Assembly: GCF_007860175.1 (NCBI RefSeq)
Contig: NZ_SJPX01000002.1
Span: forward strand, 682,001 to 746,000
Source of the DNA: Rubripirellula reticaptiva
Lineage (GTDB): Bacteria > Planctomycetota > Planctomycetia > Pirellulales > Pirellulaceae
DNA: 64,000 bases
Direction of reading: 5' to 3'
The notes beneath the pieces were generated by a model, which was given only the letters and a program-made list of their open reading frames with translations, was not told the DNA's origin and did not search any database. Each line of letters opens with the position of its first letter. The first letter of the stretch is position 1. Made by a program: the position numbers and the translations under genes. Positions 44,742-54,021 of the stretch are shown here, piece after piece.

Positions 44742-46043
44742 CTAGGCCCCAACCAGCGGAGAAGCGACTTCTTTGACTTGATTCGCGGGATCTGAAAGCA
44801 CATCCAAGCCCAGCCCGAATCGACGCGTTACAGCTAGGGCACTGTTGACACCATCTTCGTGAAATCCATAACCCCAGTACGCGCCGCAAAAGCTAACACG
44901 ATTCACGCCGTTGATACTGCAAAAATTTCGCTGAGAAGCGATCGAATCGTGAGAAAAAACGGGATGCTCGAATTCGAACCGCCTCACGATTTTGCTCGGG
45001 TCAATGCTGCACTGAGGATTAAGTGTTAAACAAAGCGGACCCGGCAGCCCAAGACTTTGAAGCCGATTCAGGTCATAAGTGACGCTGGCCCGATTACTAG
45101 GTTGCAGTGGGATGTGGTAGTTCCAACTCGCCCAAGCATGACGTCGGCGCGGAAGAACGGATTCGTCGGTATGCAGAACCGCTTTGTTGGCTTGGTAAGA
45201 GAATCCAGCCAGCACTTCTCGCTCATCTTCGCTCGCGTCTTTGAGTAACTGCAACGATTGATCAGCATGCGATGCCAAAATAACGTGATCGTATTTGGTG
45301 TCTCGATCAGGCAAACTCAGTTGCACTCCGTCTTCAACTCGACGAACTTCATGTACCGATGAATTCAAAAAAACGCGGCCACGCAGAGGACGCATCAACG
45401 GTTCGACGTAGCTGCGTGAACGATTCGCGATGGTCAACCATTGAGGACGATCGGTCAATTGTAGCAAACCGTGATTCCGACAGAAACCTAAAATGAACCT
45501 AGCAGGAAAACTGGAGAGGCAGGCAGGATCGGCTGACCAGATCGCTGCCGACATAGGCACAAAGTACTGCTCACGAAACTCAACTCCGACGCCGATGCCA
45601 TTGAGAAATTCTCCGAGCGAGGTTCGATCGTCACTCGATTGGCAAAACTCAATCGCCTTTCGATTGAATCGCGTAATGTCACGAAGCATTCTGTAAAAGG
45701 ACGGACGAACCAGGTTGCGTCTCTGTGCAAACAAACCATTCAGAGAACTTCCCTGGTATTCGAGTCCTGTTCGCCAACAACGAATGCTCAAACTCATGTC
45801 ACTTTCTTGCGTCCCGACCCCCAAAAGTTCAAGCATCCGGCAGAAGTTAGGATAAGTTCGACGGTTCAAAACCATGAAGGCGACATCGGCGGATATGTCG
45901 CTATCGTAAACGGACACGTCTACCGTATGAGCGTGCCCACCAAGATGCGAGGACGACTCGTACAGATCGACTTCATGTTTTGCGGAGAGAATGCGGGCAG
46001 CGAGATTCCCACTGATGCCCGATCCGACGACTGCGATTCGCAT
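44742..46043 (-). CDS. FAD/NAD(P)-binding amine-oxidase-type oxidoreductase
   Basis: A 433-residue flavoprotein. The ATG at 46043 gives MRIAVVGSGISGNLAARIL, the GxGxxG Rossmann motif, with the acidic end of strand 2 at DLYESSSHLGGHAHT. SAAIWSADP and SLGLPGPLCLTLNPQ belong to the conserved core, and FCGAYWGYGFHEDGVNSAL is the C-terminal FAD-binding motif. Such enzymes open DUF1365/CFA operons. A desaturation or oxidation of the lipid acyl chain is a plausible step. It is the first gene of the minus-strand set, with a 212-base gap to the fasciclin gene upstream. Confidence 0.88.
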   Translation of the reverse strand: MRIAVVGSGISGNLAARILSAKHEVDLYESSSHLGGHAHTVDVSVYDSDISADVAFMVLNRRTYPNFCRMLELLGVGTQESDMSLSIRCWRTGLEYQGSSLNGLFAQRRNLVRPSFYRMLRDITRFNRKAIEFCQSSDDRTSLGEFLNGIGVGVEFREQYFVPMSAAIWSADPACLSSFPARFILGFCRNHGLLQLTDRPQWLTIANRSRSYVEPLMRPLRGRVFLNSSVHEVRRVEDGVQLSLPDRDTKYDHVILASHADQSLQLLKDASEDEREVLAGFSYQANKAVLHTDESVLPRRRHAWASWNYHIPLQPSNRASVTYDLNRLQSLGLPGPLCLTLNPQCSIDPSKIVRRFEFEHPVFSHDSIASQRNFCSINGVNRVSFCGAYWGYGFHEDGVNSALAVTRRFGLGLDVLSDPANQVKEVASPLVGA

Positions 46044-46255
46044 AAAAAAATGTCTGAAGTTTGACCTAGCGATTGTTTGCCGCAATCATTTTCCACGGCA
46101 AAACGCCTCGCAACTTTTGAATCGAACCATAACCGTATTGCGGTAGCAAGCCCCTCCGCAACAATCCAATGACCAAGCCAACTCGGCATTCCAGAAAAAC
46201 CAGTCACCCGGCTGGGAGGAACGCAGCCAAATAATCGAACTCGTTGTAACGTGAA

Positions 46256-47437
46256 CTAACGCACGTACGCCATGCTGTTAAAAGCGTGATCCAATGCATG
46301 CCGCAGTGTCCAAGCTTGGTGGTCCGCGTTGGTAGTATGCTGAGCGTTGGATAATGCTGTTTGCAAAACGTTCCTGGTGGTTGAACTCATCTGTTGCGAG
46401 TGGCCCGAAAGCAAATTGCCGACAGTCTCCATATACACAGCGGTACACTGGCTTACGTTTCCGCCATTGTACAACGGCGCACCTTGCCCAATCGCCAGCT
46501 CAATCATACGACGAGGACTAATCGAAACTGACTCCTTCACGGGCGGCAACATCACGGAATCGATCACGTGAATAACACCGTTAACGGCATCAATGTCCGT
46601 GCTGATCAATTTCGCATCGTTGACTCTCGCTACTCCGTCAACGATCGCAACTTGGACGCTGCCACCCTCCAAAGTCCTCGCTTTACCCGCCGCGACAGCC
46701 CCATCCGAATAGACCCGACCAGCGACAACGTGATACTTCAAGATCGAAGCTAGCTTGGCCTTGTTCTCCGGCTCGAGCAGCGAGCTGACCGTGCCTTGGG
46801 GAAGTTTCGCGAATGCCGCGTCCGTAGGGGCAAAGATGGTTAGCGGACTTTGCCCCGCCAACGTTTCGACAAGACCAGCCGCGCCAGCAGCGGCGAGCAA
46901 TGTCGTAAAAACTCCAGCGTTGCCGGCAGCGGTCGGGATGTCGTCAGACGAAGGCAAGATCACTTGATCAATGACGTGAATGACCCCGTTGCTGCACAAG
47001 ATGTCGCTGTCGATGATGCTCGCTGCATCGATCTTAAGCCGCGCATCCGCGAACTGAATATCCACTCGCTGACCGTTCAAGGTTGTCGCGTTACTCAGCC
47101 TAACCGCTTCCTTCGCTGGCACTGCACCAGGGATTACGTGGTAGGTCAGAATATCCACCAGCTTTTGTTTGTTCTCCGGCCTCAGCAGAGTCTCAACCGT
47201 TCCCGCCGGCAGTTTAGAGAACGCCTCGTCCGTCGGCGCAAAAACAGTGAAGGGACCGTCACCTTTAAGCACCTCGACGAGGTCGACGGCACCAAGTGCG
47301 GCCGCGAGCGTGGTGAAAGACCCGGACTCGACTGTCGTGTCAACAATGTCTTTTCTCGCAGGCTCAGCAGAGACAACAGCACTCACAGTCACAAAAGACG
47401 CAGCTATTGAGAGCGCAAAACATTTCCCGACTTTCAT
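46256..47437 (-). CDS. Secreted double-fasciclin (FAS1) protein
   Basis: A 393-residue protein. Start candidates are ATG 47437 (best signal peptide: [20 protein letters not shown]), 47464 and 47479. Two FAS1 domains lie at about residues 28-160 and 165-300, each with [19 protein letters not shown] first strands and HVIDxVxLP ends. FAS1 proteins mediate adhesion. The C-terminal about 90 residues ([21 protein letters not shown]) match a small helical domain seen after other bacterial proteins. It is encoded 171 bases below the sigma factor and may be its target. Confidence 0.87.
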   Translation of the reverse strand: MKVGKCFALSIAASFVTVSAVVSAEPARKDIVDTTVESGSFTTLAAALGAVDLVEVLKGDGPFTVFAPTDEAFSKLPAGTVETLLRPENKQKLVDILTYHVIPGAVPAKEAVRLSNATTLNGQRVDIQFADARLKIDAASIIDSDILCSNGVIHVIDQVILPSSDDIPTAAGNAGVFTTLLAAAGAAGLVETLAGQSPLTIFAPTDAAFAKLPQGTVSSLLEPENKAKLASILKYHVVAGRVYSDGAVAAGKARTLEGGSVQVAIVDGVARVNDAKLISTDIDAVNGVIHVIDSVMLPPVKESVSISPRRMIELAIGQGAPLYNGGNVSQCTAVYMETVGNLLSGHSQQMSSTTRNVLQTALSNAQHTTNADHQAWTLRHALDHAFNSMAYVR

Positions 47438-47608
47438 CAACTCTAAATTCGACGCAACTTTCATAGTGAACCATTTCATTGAAGTGAAAAACTGACCCTC
47501 GCTCGTTACGACAGTAGCCGAGCGACTTGGGATTGAAGCGTCGCCTGCGTTTTTGACAAGAGAAGAAATCGGTAACCCGGACAGAAAATCTTGCAACGCA
47601 AAACTCAC

Positions 47609-48658
47609 TCAACTCGATGTTTCTGCAGAATCCGAATCAGCCATTTCGATCAGCTTATTGGTAGCACGAAGCTCAAGCTGTCGCACTCTCTCCTTCGAAA
47701 TCCCGAGGCGATTTGCGATCGCTTGCAGCGTTTTGATATTTCGGTGAGACCCCAGCGCAAACCTAGCGCGAATGATGAACTTCTCACGCCGATCAAGAGA
47801 GTTGAGCATCCCAGCGAGCCGACTTCTCAACAGATGCCATCTTTTCTCGCTGAACGCCGACATATGACGTTCATCGGTAACCTCGATTTCCATGTCCTGC
47901 AGGCCACCGATGGCTTGCTGCTGCTCTTCCTGCGTCTCCATCACTGAGCGATATGCATTACGTCGAATCACAAGCGTTGCGTAGGTGCTGAATCGGAATC
48001 CACGACCGAAGTCGAACTTGTCGACGGCACGGAACATTCCAATGATGCCGTCGCTGAGAAGATCATCGAACGAGTTTGTTTGATTTACAAACTTCTTCAC
48101 GATGCTAAAGACGAGACGCAAGTTTGCCTCAACAATTTGATCTCTGTGCCAATCAGCCATCGCGAGCAAACGATCAACAAGCTCAAGACGTACACGCGAA
48201 GGGCGCTGCGGGTTTAGCATGCTCTGATAGTACGCCGCCTGATGACGCAAGTAATTCATTCGGCAAAACAGCCTTCGCTCTTGCTCGGGTGTCAGCAACG
48301 GCGCCTCGCATAGGCGACCTAGATGAATCGGCAAATCGAAACTTGCTTTGCGAATTCGGGACACGCCCAAATCGGAGTTTCGATCTTGCAAGTCGAGCGG
48401 CTCAGCAAACAGCTCGTCGCCAAAACCGGAATCACCGAAGCGTTCGTTAGAGATGAACTCGATCGGCTCGGCAAGTCGGTGCTTTGTCGCTCTCTTCAAC
48501 ACGGACGCGGAAGAATCCCTCCGATCGAGAATGCGTTCGTTGGCGACTGCCATCGCCGCCGCAAGCTCCGACGCTCCCAACCATTTTGGCGCTCGTGCGA
48601 GCGTTCCACGGCTGTGTGACGAAACCGTGATTTCCGCTTGATCTTTGACTGCAGCCAT
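47609..48658 (-). CDS. Sigma-70 family factor (RpoD-like, short)
   Basis: A 349-residue sigma factor. The ATG at 48658 is used. Residues about 1-115 are a non-conserved leader. Region 1.2-like: LGRLCEAPLLTPEQERRLF. Region 2: ANLRLVFSIVKKFVN, DDLLSDGIIGMFRAVDKFDFGRG, RFSTYATLVIRRNAYR. Region 4: LDRREKFIIRARFAL and the helix-turn-helix LQAIANRLGISKERVRQLELRA. Region 3 is nearly absent, so it is not a housekeeping sigma. It probably reads a small regulon, likely including itself. A 9-bp tandem repeat shared with the divergent regulator lies 15 bases above the start. Confidence 0.87.
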   Translation of the reverse strand: MAAVKDQAEITVSSHSRGTLARAPKWLGASELAAAMAVANERILDRRDSSASVLKRATKHRLAEPIEFISNERFGDSGFGDELFAEPLDLQDRNSDLGVSRIRKASFDLPIHLGRLCEAPLLTPEQERRLFCRMNYLRHQAAYYQSMLNPQRPSRVRLELVDRLLAMADWHRDQIVEANLRLVFSIVKKFVNQTNSFDDLLSDGIIGMFRAVDKFDFGRGFRFSTYATLVIRRNAYRSVMETQEEQQQAIGGLQDMEIEVTDERHMSAFSEKRWHLLRSRLAGMLNSLDRREKFIIRARFALGSHRNIKTLQAIANRLGISKERVRQLELRATNKLIEMADSDSAETSS

Positions 48659-48672
48659 AATCCCATTCCACA

Positions 48673-48699
48673 AAGTGAACGTTTTGAACGATTGAAACG
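48673..48699 (-). promoter_or_regulatory. Three tandem 9-bp units before the sigma factor gene
   Basis: Read on the minus strand, the units are CGTTTCAAT, CGTTCAAAA and CGTTCACTT, immediately consecutive. The array ends 15 bases before the sigma ATG at 48658, so a bound protein would block transcription or early RNA synthesis. Confidence 0.6.
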
Positions 48700-48917
48700 T
48701 TCATAATGTTTAACGTGTTCCTCGTCCATTCGCAACCATCAAAGCGAACATTTCTTCCAAACTTCAGATCATTCAGAATTAACAGACCTAAAAAAACGGT
48801 AAAACACAACATTTATCGAACACCTCCAGCATCGACCTCACCACCCGAGGGGTTCCGCTGGTCAATCTTAAAAAGCCGAAACCCTTGCCATTCAACCACG
48901 ATAGGCTAAGTTAATAA

Positions 48918-48935
48918 CGTTCAAAACGTCCAAAA
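48918..48935 (+). promoter_or_regulatory. Two tandem 9-bp units before the MerR/B12 regulator gene
   Basis: CGTTCAAAA followed directly by CGTCCAAAA; 13 bases separate the array from the ATG at 48949. The first unit is identical to the middle unit of the array before the sigma gene. This fits negative autoregulation. Confidence 0.6.
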
Positions 48936-48948
48936 CCAAAGATATCCC

Positions 48949-49845
48949 ATGGCAGCTCAACAGCCTCATTTTTCGCCGCGTCAATTGGCGGATGCTCTTC
49001 AGGCGAGCGAATCTTCGGTGAAACGATGGTGCGATCAGGGGGCCATTCCAACGATCCGCACCGTGGGAGGACATCGCCGGATCACGCTAGACGGTCTTCA
49101 GCACTACTTGCAGACGACCAACCAAGTCCTGCTGGCCCCCGAAGCTCTCGGACTCGCGAAGGTTCCATCGATCGAAACAATTTCGATTCCTGGGGGCGAG
49201 GATCCCGACCAGCAATCGTTTCGTAACTTCCTTGCCAAGGGAGACGAAGCCGCATGCCGGCGGGTTCTACGCAGCCGACTCGCCTTAGGAGAAAGCCTCG
49301 GCCAGACAGCAGATTATTTCATCACCGACGCTATGCACGGTTTTGGCGTTGCGTGGCAATGCGACGAACTTGATGCTTATCAAGAGCGACGTGGCTGCGA
49401 CATATGCATCCGCTTGATCAACGAGCTCCGATCAGAGCTACCCCGACTTCCCGCGGCGGCTCCAGTTGCAATCGGTGGATCGCCACCACACGACCCGTAT
49501 CAGTTACCGACCGCACTGATCGAGCTTTCGCTTCGAGAAATCGGCTGGAACGCAACTAGCCTCGGCAGCAATCTGCCGATTGACAGTTTACTTCAGGCGG
49601 CCCGCGACTGCAGTCCCAAAATGGTCTGGCTTAGCGTTTCGACAATCGAAGATCAAGTGAGCTTTGTTAGCGACGAACTGCGTCTTGCGGACGGACTCGG
49701 CGAAGACGTGTCGCTGCTAATTGGCGGGCGTGCGCTGGTGGACGACATCCGATCGAAACTGCAATACACCGGCTTTTGCAATAGTCTGAAAAGCCTAGGT
49801 GAATTGGCAACCATGATTCGGCTTAACGCAACAAGGAACCGCTAG
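48949..49845 (+). CDS. MerR-type regulator with B12-binding-like domain
   Basis: A 298-residue protein. Residues about 8-60 are a MerR-family helix-turn-helix (FSPRQLADALQASESSVKRW...RTVGGHRRITLDGL). Residues about 90-165 are the helical B12-binding cap. Residues about 175-290 are the Rossmann-like B12 domain (IELSLREIGWNATSLGSNLPIDSL). In CarH the cap has W-x9-EH with an extra His after the Trp; here W136 is followed by Q137 and the pair at 146-147 is E-R. The lower axial His appears kept (H181 in PPHDPY), but the E-x-H-xx-G pattern is broken. It may sense something other than light. Divergent from the sigma gene. Confidence 0.87.
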   Translation: MAAQQPHFSPRQLADALQASESSVKRWCDQGAIPTIRTVGGHRRITLDGLQHYLQTTNQVLLAPEALGLAKVPSIETISIPGGEDPDQQSFRNFLAKGDEAACRRVLRSRLALGESLGQTADYFITDAMHGFGVAWQCDELDAYQERRGCDICIRLINELRSELPRLPAAAPVAIGGSPPHDPYQLPTALIELSLREIGWNATSLGSNLPIDSLLQAARDCSPKMVWLSVSTIEDQVSFVSDELRLADGLGEDVSLLIGGRALVDDIRSKLQYTGFCNSLKSLGELATMIRLNATRNR

Positions 49846-49949
49846 CCTCATGCGGCAAAACGATTGCTTGTACCGAACGCAATCACACGCCGATGAGTAT
49901 TGAGCATTGAGTATTGTCCAAATCAAAATTCAACACACTCTTGGAATGC
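49846..49949. other. Short convergent gap with a simple repeat
   Basis: Contains TGAGTATTGAGCATTGAGTATTG at 49894-49916, three overlapping near-copies of a 7-base unit. No gene, and no convincing terminator hairpin. Confidence 0.4.
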
Positions 49950-51182
49950 CTACTTCCAGCGGTAGACTTTTAGGGCGGTTAAGTCTCGCACGATCACCAG
50001 GCCATCAAGCACAGCAACGTGCGCCCACGAGTCATCGGCAACCTTGACCTCGTCGGTGATCTTCAACTGGCTCTCGTCCACATCGATCAGCCGCAATTCA
50101 CCAGAGCTGTCCAGAGCAAGAATATCATCTCCATTGCTGACCATGCTCCAGTACTTACCGAACGGCGAACTTGTCCATCGATTCGTGCCGTCCTCGACCG
50201 CCAGCGCGGCTACTCGCTGATTCTTCATGTGCAAGTAGATCGTGTCATCGATTAGCACTGGCGAGGACATGTATCCTTGCAGATTCTGTGACCACAACTC
50301 GTTCACGCCCCAGTCGTTCTCAGCACTTCGAGTGACTTCAAAAAGCTGAGACTTGCCGCTATGAGCGGCGGTAAAAACTCGGTTCCCAAAAACAAGTGGC
50401 GTCAAAATGTTCATACCACGAAATGCTTCAATCGGTTCCTTCCAAAAAACTTCCCCTGATTGCAGATCAACACCACATAATTCAGTCCGTGTTTGAACTA
50501 CTAGTTGACGTACGTCAGCGATTGTTGCGATCACAGGACTCGAAAAAGCCCCACTGCTCATCATGTCCGCACCGTTTTCTAGCGTTTTCCAAACCAAACT
50601 TCCGTCATCAAGATTCAGCTTGACAACGCCCCCCCCTGTCTGAACATAAACTGCGTCATCATCAATCAGTGGCGAACACACAGCACCGAACGCAGGCATA
50701 GGCGTCTTCATCGACTCTGGAAAATTTACTCGCCAGATTTCCTCACCCGTCTTAGGTTTCAGACACACCAAGACGTCTCGCATACCCATCACAACCAAGT
50801 GTGACTGCGTGCAAGCAGGCGTGCTTCGAATCCAGTCACCATTGGCGGCAGCGAAGAATGGGATCGTCATTGATCCTGGCCACTGAGCCGACCAGGCAAC
50901 CTCACCCGAGCTTAACCTGAATGCGGTGACTCGTTCGTCTTGCTTCCCGATCGTCTCGGTAGTGAACACCAAGCCATCCGAAACAACTGGTCCGCTGTAG
51001 CTGGGCGATAGTGGCTTTTCCCAAACGAGCTGCAAGTTCTCTTGCAGTTTGCCAGGCCACTTGGCACCTGGCAGCTGGCTATCGCGTGTCGGTCCCCGCC
51101 ATTGGTTCCATACTCCCGATGGCTCTACGCCGGACAACGTGACAGTGGATAGCAAAAGAACCAAGCTGAGCAGTTGTCGCAT
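49950..51182 (-). CDS. Secreted PQQ-like beta-propeller protein
   Basis: A 410-residue protein. The ATG at 51182 is preceded by AAGGAA about 6 bases upstream and gives a signal peptide (RQLLSLVLLLSTVTLSG). The mature part starts NQWRGPTRD and then has repeated propeller blades with GEIAWSAQW- or GEVFWKEP-type turns (VTAFRLSSGEVAW; VVKLNLDDGSLVW; ELCGVDLQSGEVFW), as in PQQ-binding-like/BamB proteins. No catalytic residues for alcohol dehydrogenase are evident. Planctomycetes have many such proteins, with unknown partners. Divergent from the alpha/beta hydrolase gene. Confidence 0.85.
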   Translation of the reverse strand: MRQLLSLVLLLSTVTLSGVEPSGVWNQWRGPTRDSQLPGAKWPGKLQENLQLVWEKPLSPSYSGPVVSDGLVFTTETIGKQDERVTAFRLSSGEVAWSAQWPGSMTIPFFAAANGDWIRSTPACTQSHLVVMGMRDVLVCLKPKTGEEIWRVNFPESMKTPMPAFGAVCSPLIDDDAVYVQTGGGVVKLNLDDGSLVWKTLENGADMMSSGAFSSPVIATIADVRQLVVQTRTELCGVDLQSGEVFWKEPIEAFRGMNILTPLVFGNRVFTAAHSGKSQLFEVTRSAENDWGVNELWSQNLQGYMSSPVLIDDTIYLHMKNQRVAALAVEDGTNRWTSSPFGKYWSMVSNGDDILALDSSGELRLIDVDESQLKITDEVKVADDSWAHVAVLDGLVIVRDLTALKVYRWK

Positions 51183-51410
51183 CACGTTTCCTTCGAATAA
51201 AGCATTTGTCGAATCGTAGCAATCAGGTAAGCCCCTGCCATACAAAGCGTTGCCATCCAAAACGGCGATGCGAGTGTATCATGCATCGATCCAGTGATCG
51301 TCTGGTTGGCGGCGAACTGAATCGAAAGTCAACGCCATACCGTCGATCAATCGATACTGTTTAATCGACAACCAGTCGAACTTCCATGCAAATTTCGAAT
51401 ATGATCCACC

Positions 51411-52406
51411 ATGAACATTGATCATGCCCAAGCGAAACGATTCAGCATTTTGATCATCGTGCTGTCAATGTTGATTGACATTGCAGCGGCAGCCCAGACG
51501 CTCGATTATGACCCGTCTGTTTCATTGGGGGCAGTCGTAATCGAAGACGACCAATTTACCTACGACGATCGCGACGTTCCGATTCGCATCTACTTGCCAG
51601 AATCCACCGTCGCAAGTCCAGTGCTGCTTTTCAGCCACGGGCTAGGTGGATCACGCGAAGGTGGCACCTATCTGGGTAAACACTGGGCAGGCCGTGGCTA
51701 TACCGTTGTCGCTCTGCAGCATGCTGGCAGCGACGTGGAAGTTATCAAGAACGCGCCGCGATTGAAAATGATGCAGACCTTGCAGCTGGCTGCTAGCGCC
51801 GCCAATGCACAGTTCCGGTACAGCGACGTCAAAGCCACGCTTGACTATTTGGAAAAGCAAAACAATACCAACGGCAAATATGCTGGCCGATTCGACATGA
51901 CGAAAATCGGCATGAGCGGGCACTCTTTTGGCGCGGTCACGACGCAAGCCGTCAGCGGCCAAAGCTACAAATTCCAGGGCCAGAAACACACGGACCAACG
52001 CATCGACGCTGCAATCGCATTCAGCCCCAGCGTTCCCACCTACGGTCACGATGAAAACACATTTTCCAAAGTCAGCATTCCATGGATGCTGATGACCGGA
52101 ACTAAAGACGATGCTCGGTTCGGAAGAAACTTAGATGCAAAGTCGCGTCGAAAAGTCTTCCAGGGTCTGCCGTCGTCAGGCCACTTCTACGAACTCGTGC
52201 TCCACGACGCCGAACACGCAGCATTTGCGGATCAGCGAGGTGGCCGAACGTCTGCTCGCAATCCCAATCACCACAAAGCGATCACGGCGCTGAGCACCGC
52301 GTTCTGGGACGCCTACCTTCGCGGCGACGAAAAAGCCAAAAGCTGGCTTAACAACTCAGGAGCAAGGACTGCCCTCGAACCCAACGATCAGTGGCAGCGA
52401 AAGTAA
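51411..52406 (+). CDS. Secreted alpha/beta hydrolase
   Basis: A 331-residue alpha/beta hydrolase with a signal peptide (RFSILIIVLSMLIDIAAAA). LLFSHGLGGSREGG forms the oxyanion loop. IGMSGHSFGA has the nucleophile Ser 172 in GHSFG, the pentapeptide typical of PAF-acetylhydrolase/dienelactone-type hydrolases. Asp is likely in TGTKDDARFG, and the His near DAEHAAF. Secreted esterase, lipase or acyl hydrolase activity is plausible; the substrate is unknown. A 12-bp direct repeat (CAGTGGCAGCGA) straddles its stop (about 52390-52421). Confidence 0.85.
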   Translation: MNIDHAQAKRFSILIIVLSMLIDIAAAAQTLDYDPSVSLGAVVIEDDQFTYDDRDVPIRIYLPESTVASPVLLFSHGLGGSREGGTYLGKHWAGRGYTVVALQHAGSDVEVIKNAPRLKMMQTLQLAASAANAQFRYSDVKATLDYLEKQNNTNGKYAGRFDMTKIGMSGHSFGAVTTQAVSGQSYKFQGQKHTDQRIDAAIAFSPSVPTYGHDENTFSKVSIPWMLMTGTKDDARFGRNLDAKSRRKVFQGLPSSGHFYELVLHDAEHAAFADQRGGRTSARNPNHHKAITALSTAFWDAYLRGDEKAKSWLNNSGARTALEPNDQWQRK

Positions 52407-52554
52407 ACCAGTGGCAGCGATGCAGCTGTCGTCGATCGAAAACCGGGTGCTCGGCAGCCGTTCCCCCTAGACACCGTACCGCAAGCGTTGGTTCGAAATC
52501 GCTGCTCCGACCAACGCCTGCCATTAACACAAGTTACTGCCACGTTCATTCTCG

Positions 52555-53919
52555 CTAGTAATTCAATTTCGCGCCCGCGGATGGTTTCTGGCGATCATTC
52601 TTCCACCACTCGCTGGGGCCTTCCGCTTCGATGTCGGCCCAGGTTTTGAAGAGAAGGCTTTTCATCTCTTTCAACTTCTCAGGCATCGTTGCAGCCAAGT
52701 CATTTTCTTCTTTCCAGTCCTGTTGAATTTCGAAGAGCATAAAATCTGACATCGTATCGTTGCCCACGATTTTCCAATCGCCCATCCGCAGCGCCACTCG
52801 ATTATCAGCAGGAGACACGTGCGTACGCCAGAACAACGGCACCTTACGTTCGACAGACTTGCCTGCAAATGCGGGCACCATGCTGACGCCATCGATCGTG
52901 CGATCATTAGGCAGCGGGATGCTAACGATGTCCAGTACCGTGGCAAAAACGTCGGTACCAATCACAGGGACGTCGCTGGTCGAGCCCGCTTCGATTTTAC
53001 CTGGCCAACGGGCCAGCCCCGGCACGCGAATACCGCCTTCATGGTCGCTACGTTTGTGACCTCGCAATCCGCCAGTCACACCGCCAAAACTAGGAACCGG
53101 ACCGTTGTCCGATGTAAAGAACAGCAGAGTATTATCGCTGACCCCTTGCGCATCCAACGCGTCCATGACCATCCCTAGTGCGTTGTCCATCTGAGTAATG
53201 TTCCCCATGTATTCGCTATTCTTGTGCCCTTCGTAGAGCGACTGAAAACGCGAATCCGTGGCGATCGGCGAATGCGGTTCGTGCACCCAAACCGACATTG
53301 CGAATGGCTTAGACGAATCATGAACTTCGGCTAACCAATGCGCTGCCTCCGCCGCAAGCAGCTGGGCGGAATAGCCCTGCGTCTCACCCACCGGAATGCC
53401 GTTGCGAACGAAGTTATCTGGATTCTTGTGACTCGGGCTAGCGTTGTTATGCGTATACATCCAGTAGTCAAATCCGTGCTCTCCTGGTTGAGGGTATTCC
53501 GGTTTATTGAACTGCTGTAGCGAATTGAGATGCCATTTTCCAACATGGCACGTTTCGTACCCGACTTCCTTCAACAGCTTTGGATAGGTGATTTCACTAG
53601 TCCGCAAATACGCCTCGTGGTTTCCCGACAGGTGACGCCAAACGCCGTTGCGATACGGAGTCCGTCCGGTCAGAATCGCGGAACGCGAAGGCGAACACAC
53701 GCCACAGGCTGAATAGCACTGCATAAACTTCACCCCCTGCGACGCGAGCTTATCCATGTTCGGGGTTTGGATCAGCTTGTTGCCATAGGTTGCAGAGTCG
53801 CCCCATCCCATGTCGTCGGCGACAAAGACGAGAATATTGGGTTTCGAGGAATCATCGGCCGAGAACGCCGCCGGTGGCATGTACAAGAAAAGGCTGAGCG
53901 TAATTAAGAATGTCTTCAT
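52555..53919 (-). CDS. Sulfatase (Cys type)
   Basis: A 454-residue type I sulfatase with signal peptide (KTFLITLSLFLYMPPAAFSA). KPNILVFVADDMGWGDSATYG holds the calcium Asp pair. ACGVCSPSRSAILTGRTPYRNGVW has the canonical C-S-P-S-R with formylglycine at Cys 75. ETCHVGKWHLNS and LLFFTSDNGPVPSF are conserved. It opens a minus-strand set that also includes the PVC cytochrome, SGNH and ThuA proteins and two further sulfatases. Sequence blocks resemble arylsulfatase A/N-acetylgalactosamine-type enzymes, without a firm substrate. Confidence 0.9.
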   Translation of the reverse strand: MKTFLITLSLFLYMPPAAFSADDSSKPNILVFVADDMGWGDSATYGNKLIQTPNMDKLASQGVKFMQCYSACGVCSPSRSAILTGRTPYRNGVWRHLSGNHEAYLRTSEITYPKLLKEVGYETCHVGKWHLNSLQQFNKPEYPQPGEHGFDYWMYTHNNASPSHKNPDNFVRNGIPVGETQGYSAQLLAAEAAHWLAEVHDSSKPFAMSVWVHEPHSPIATDSRFQSLYEGHKNSEYMGNITQMDNALGMVMDALDAQGVSDNTLLFFTSDNGPVPSFGGVTGGLRGHKRSDHEGGIRVPGLARWPGKIEAGSTSDVPVIGTDVFATVLDIVSIPLPNDRTIDGVSMVPAFAGKSVERKVPLFWRTHVSPADNRVALRMGDWKIVGNDTMSDFMLFEIQQDWKEENDLAATMPEKLKEMKSLLFKTWADIEAEGPSEWWKNDRQKPSAGAKLNY

Positions 53920-54021
53920 CGAATTTCAATCTAGTTATGGGAAAGAACTCTCATTCAACATCTACCATCGCAGCACTCTAGCAAGACACGTGCCTAGCGA
54001 TGGGATGGAACAAACGCTCCA

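Larger units (their letters stand above)
48659..48948. promoter_or_regulatory. Divergent control region with two 9-bp repeat arrays
   Basis: This 290-base gap separates the sigma factor (minus) and MerR/B12 regulator (plus). Both promoters must lie in it. Next to the sigma start three 9-bp units occur (48673-48699), and next to the regulator start two (48918-48935), in the same orientation relative to each gene. Their unit is CGTTCAAAA. These are the best candidates for operators of the regulator. Confidence 0.65.
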
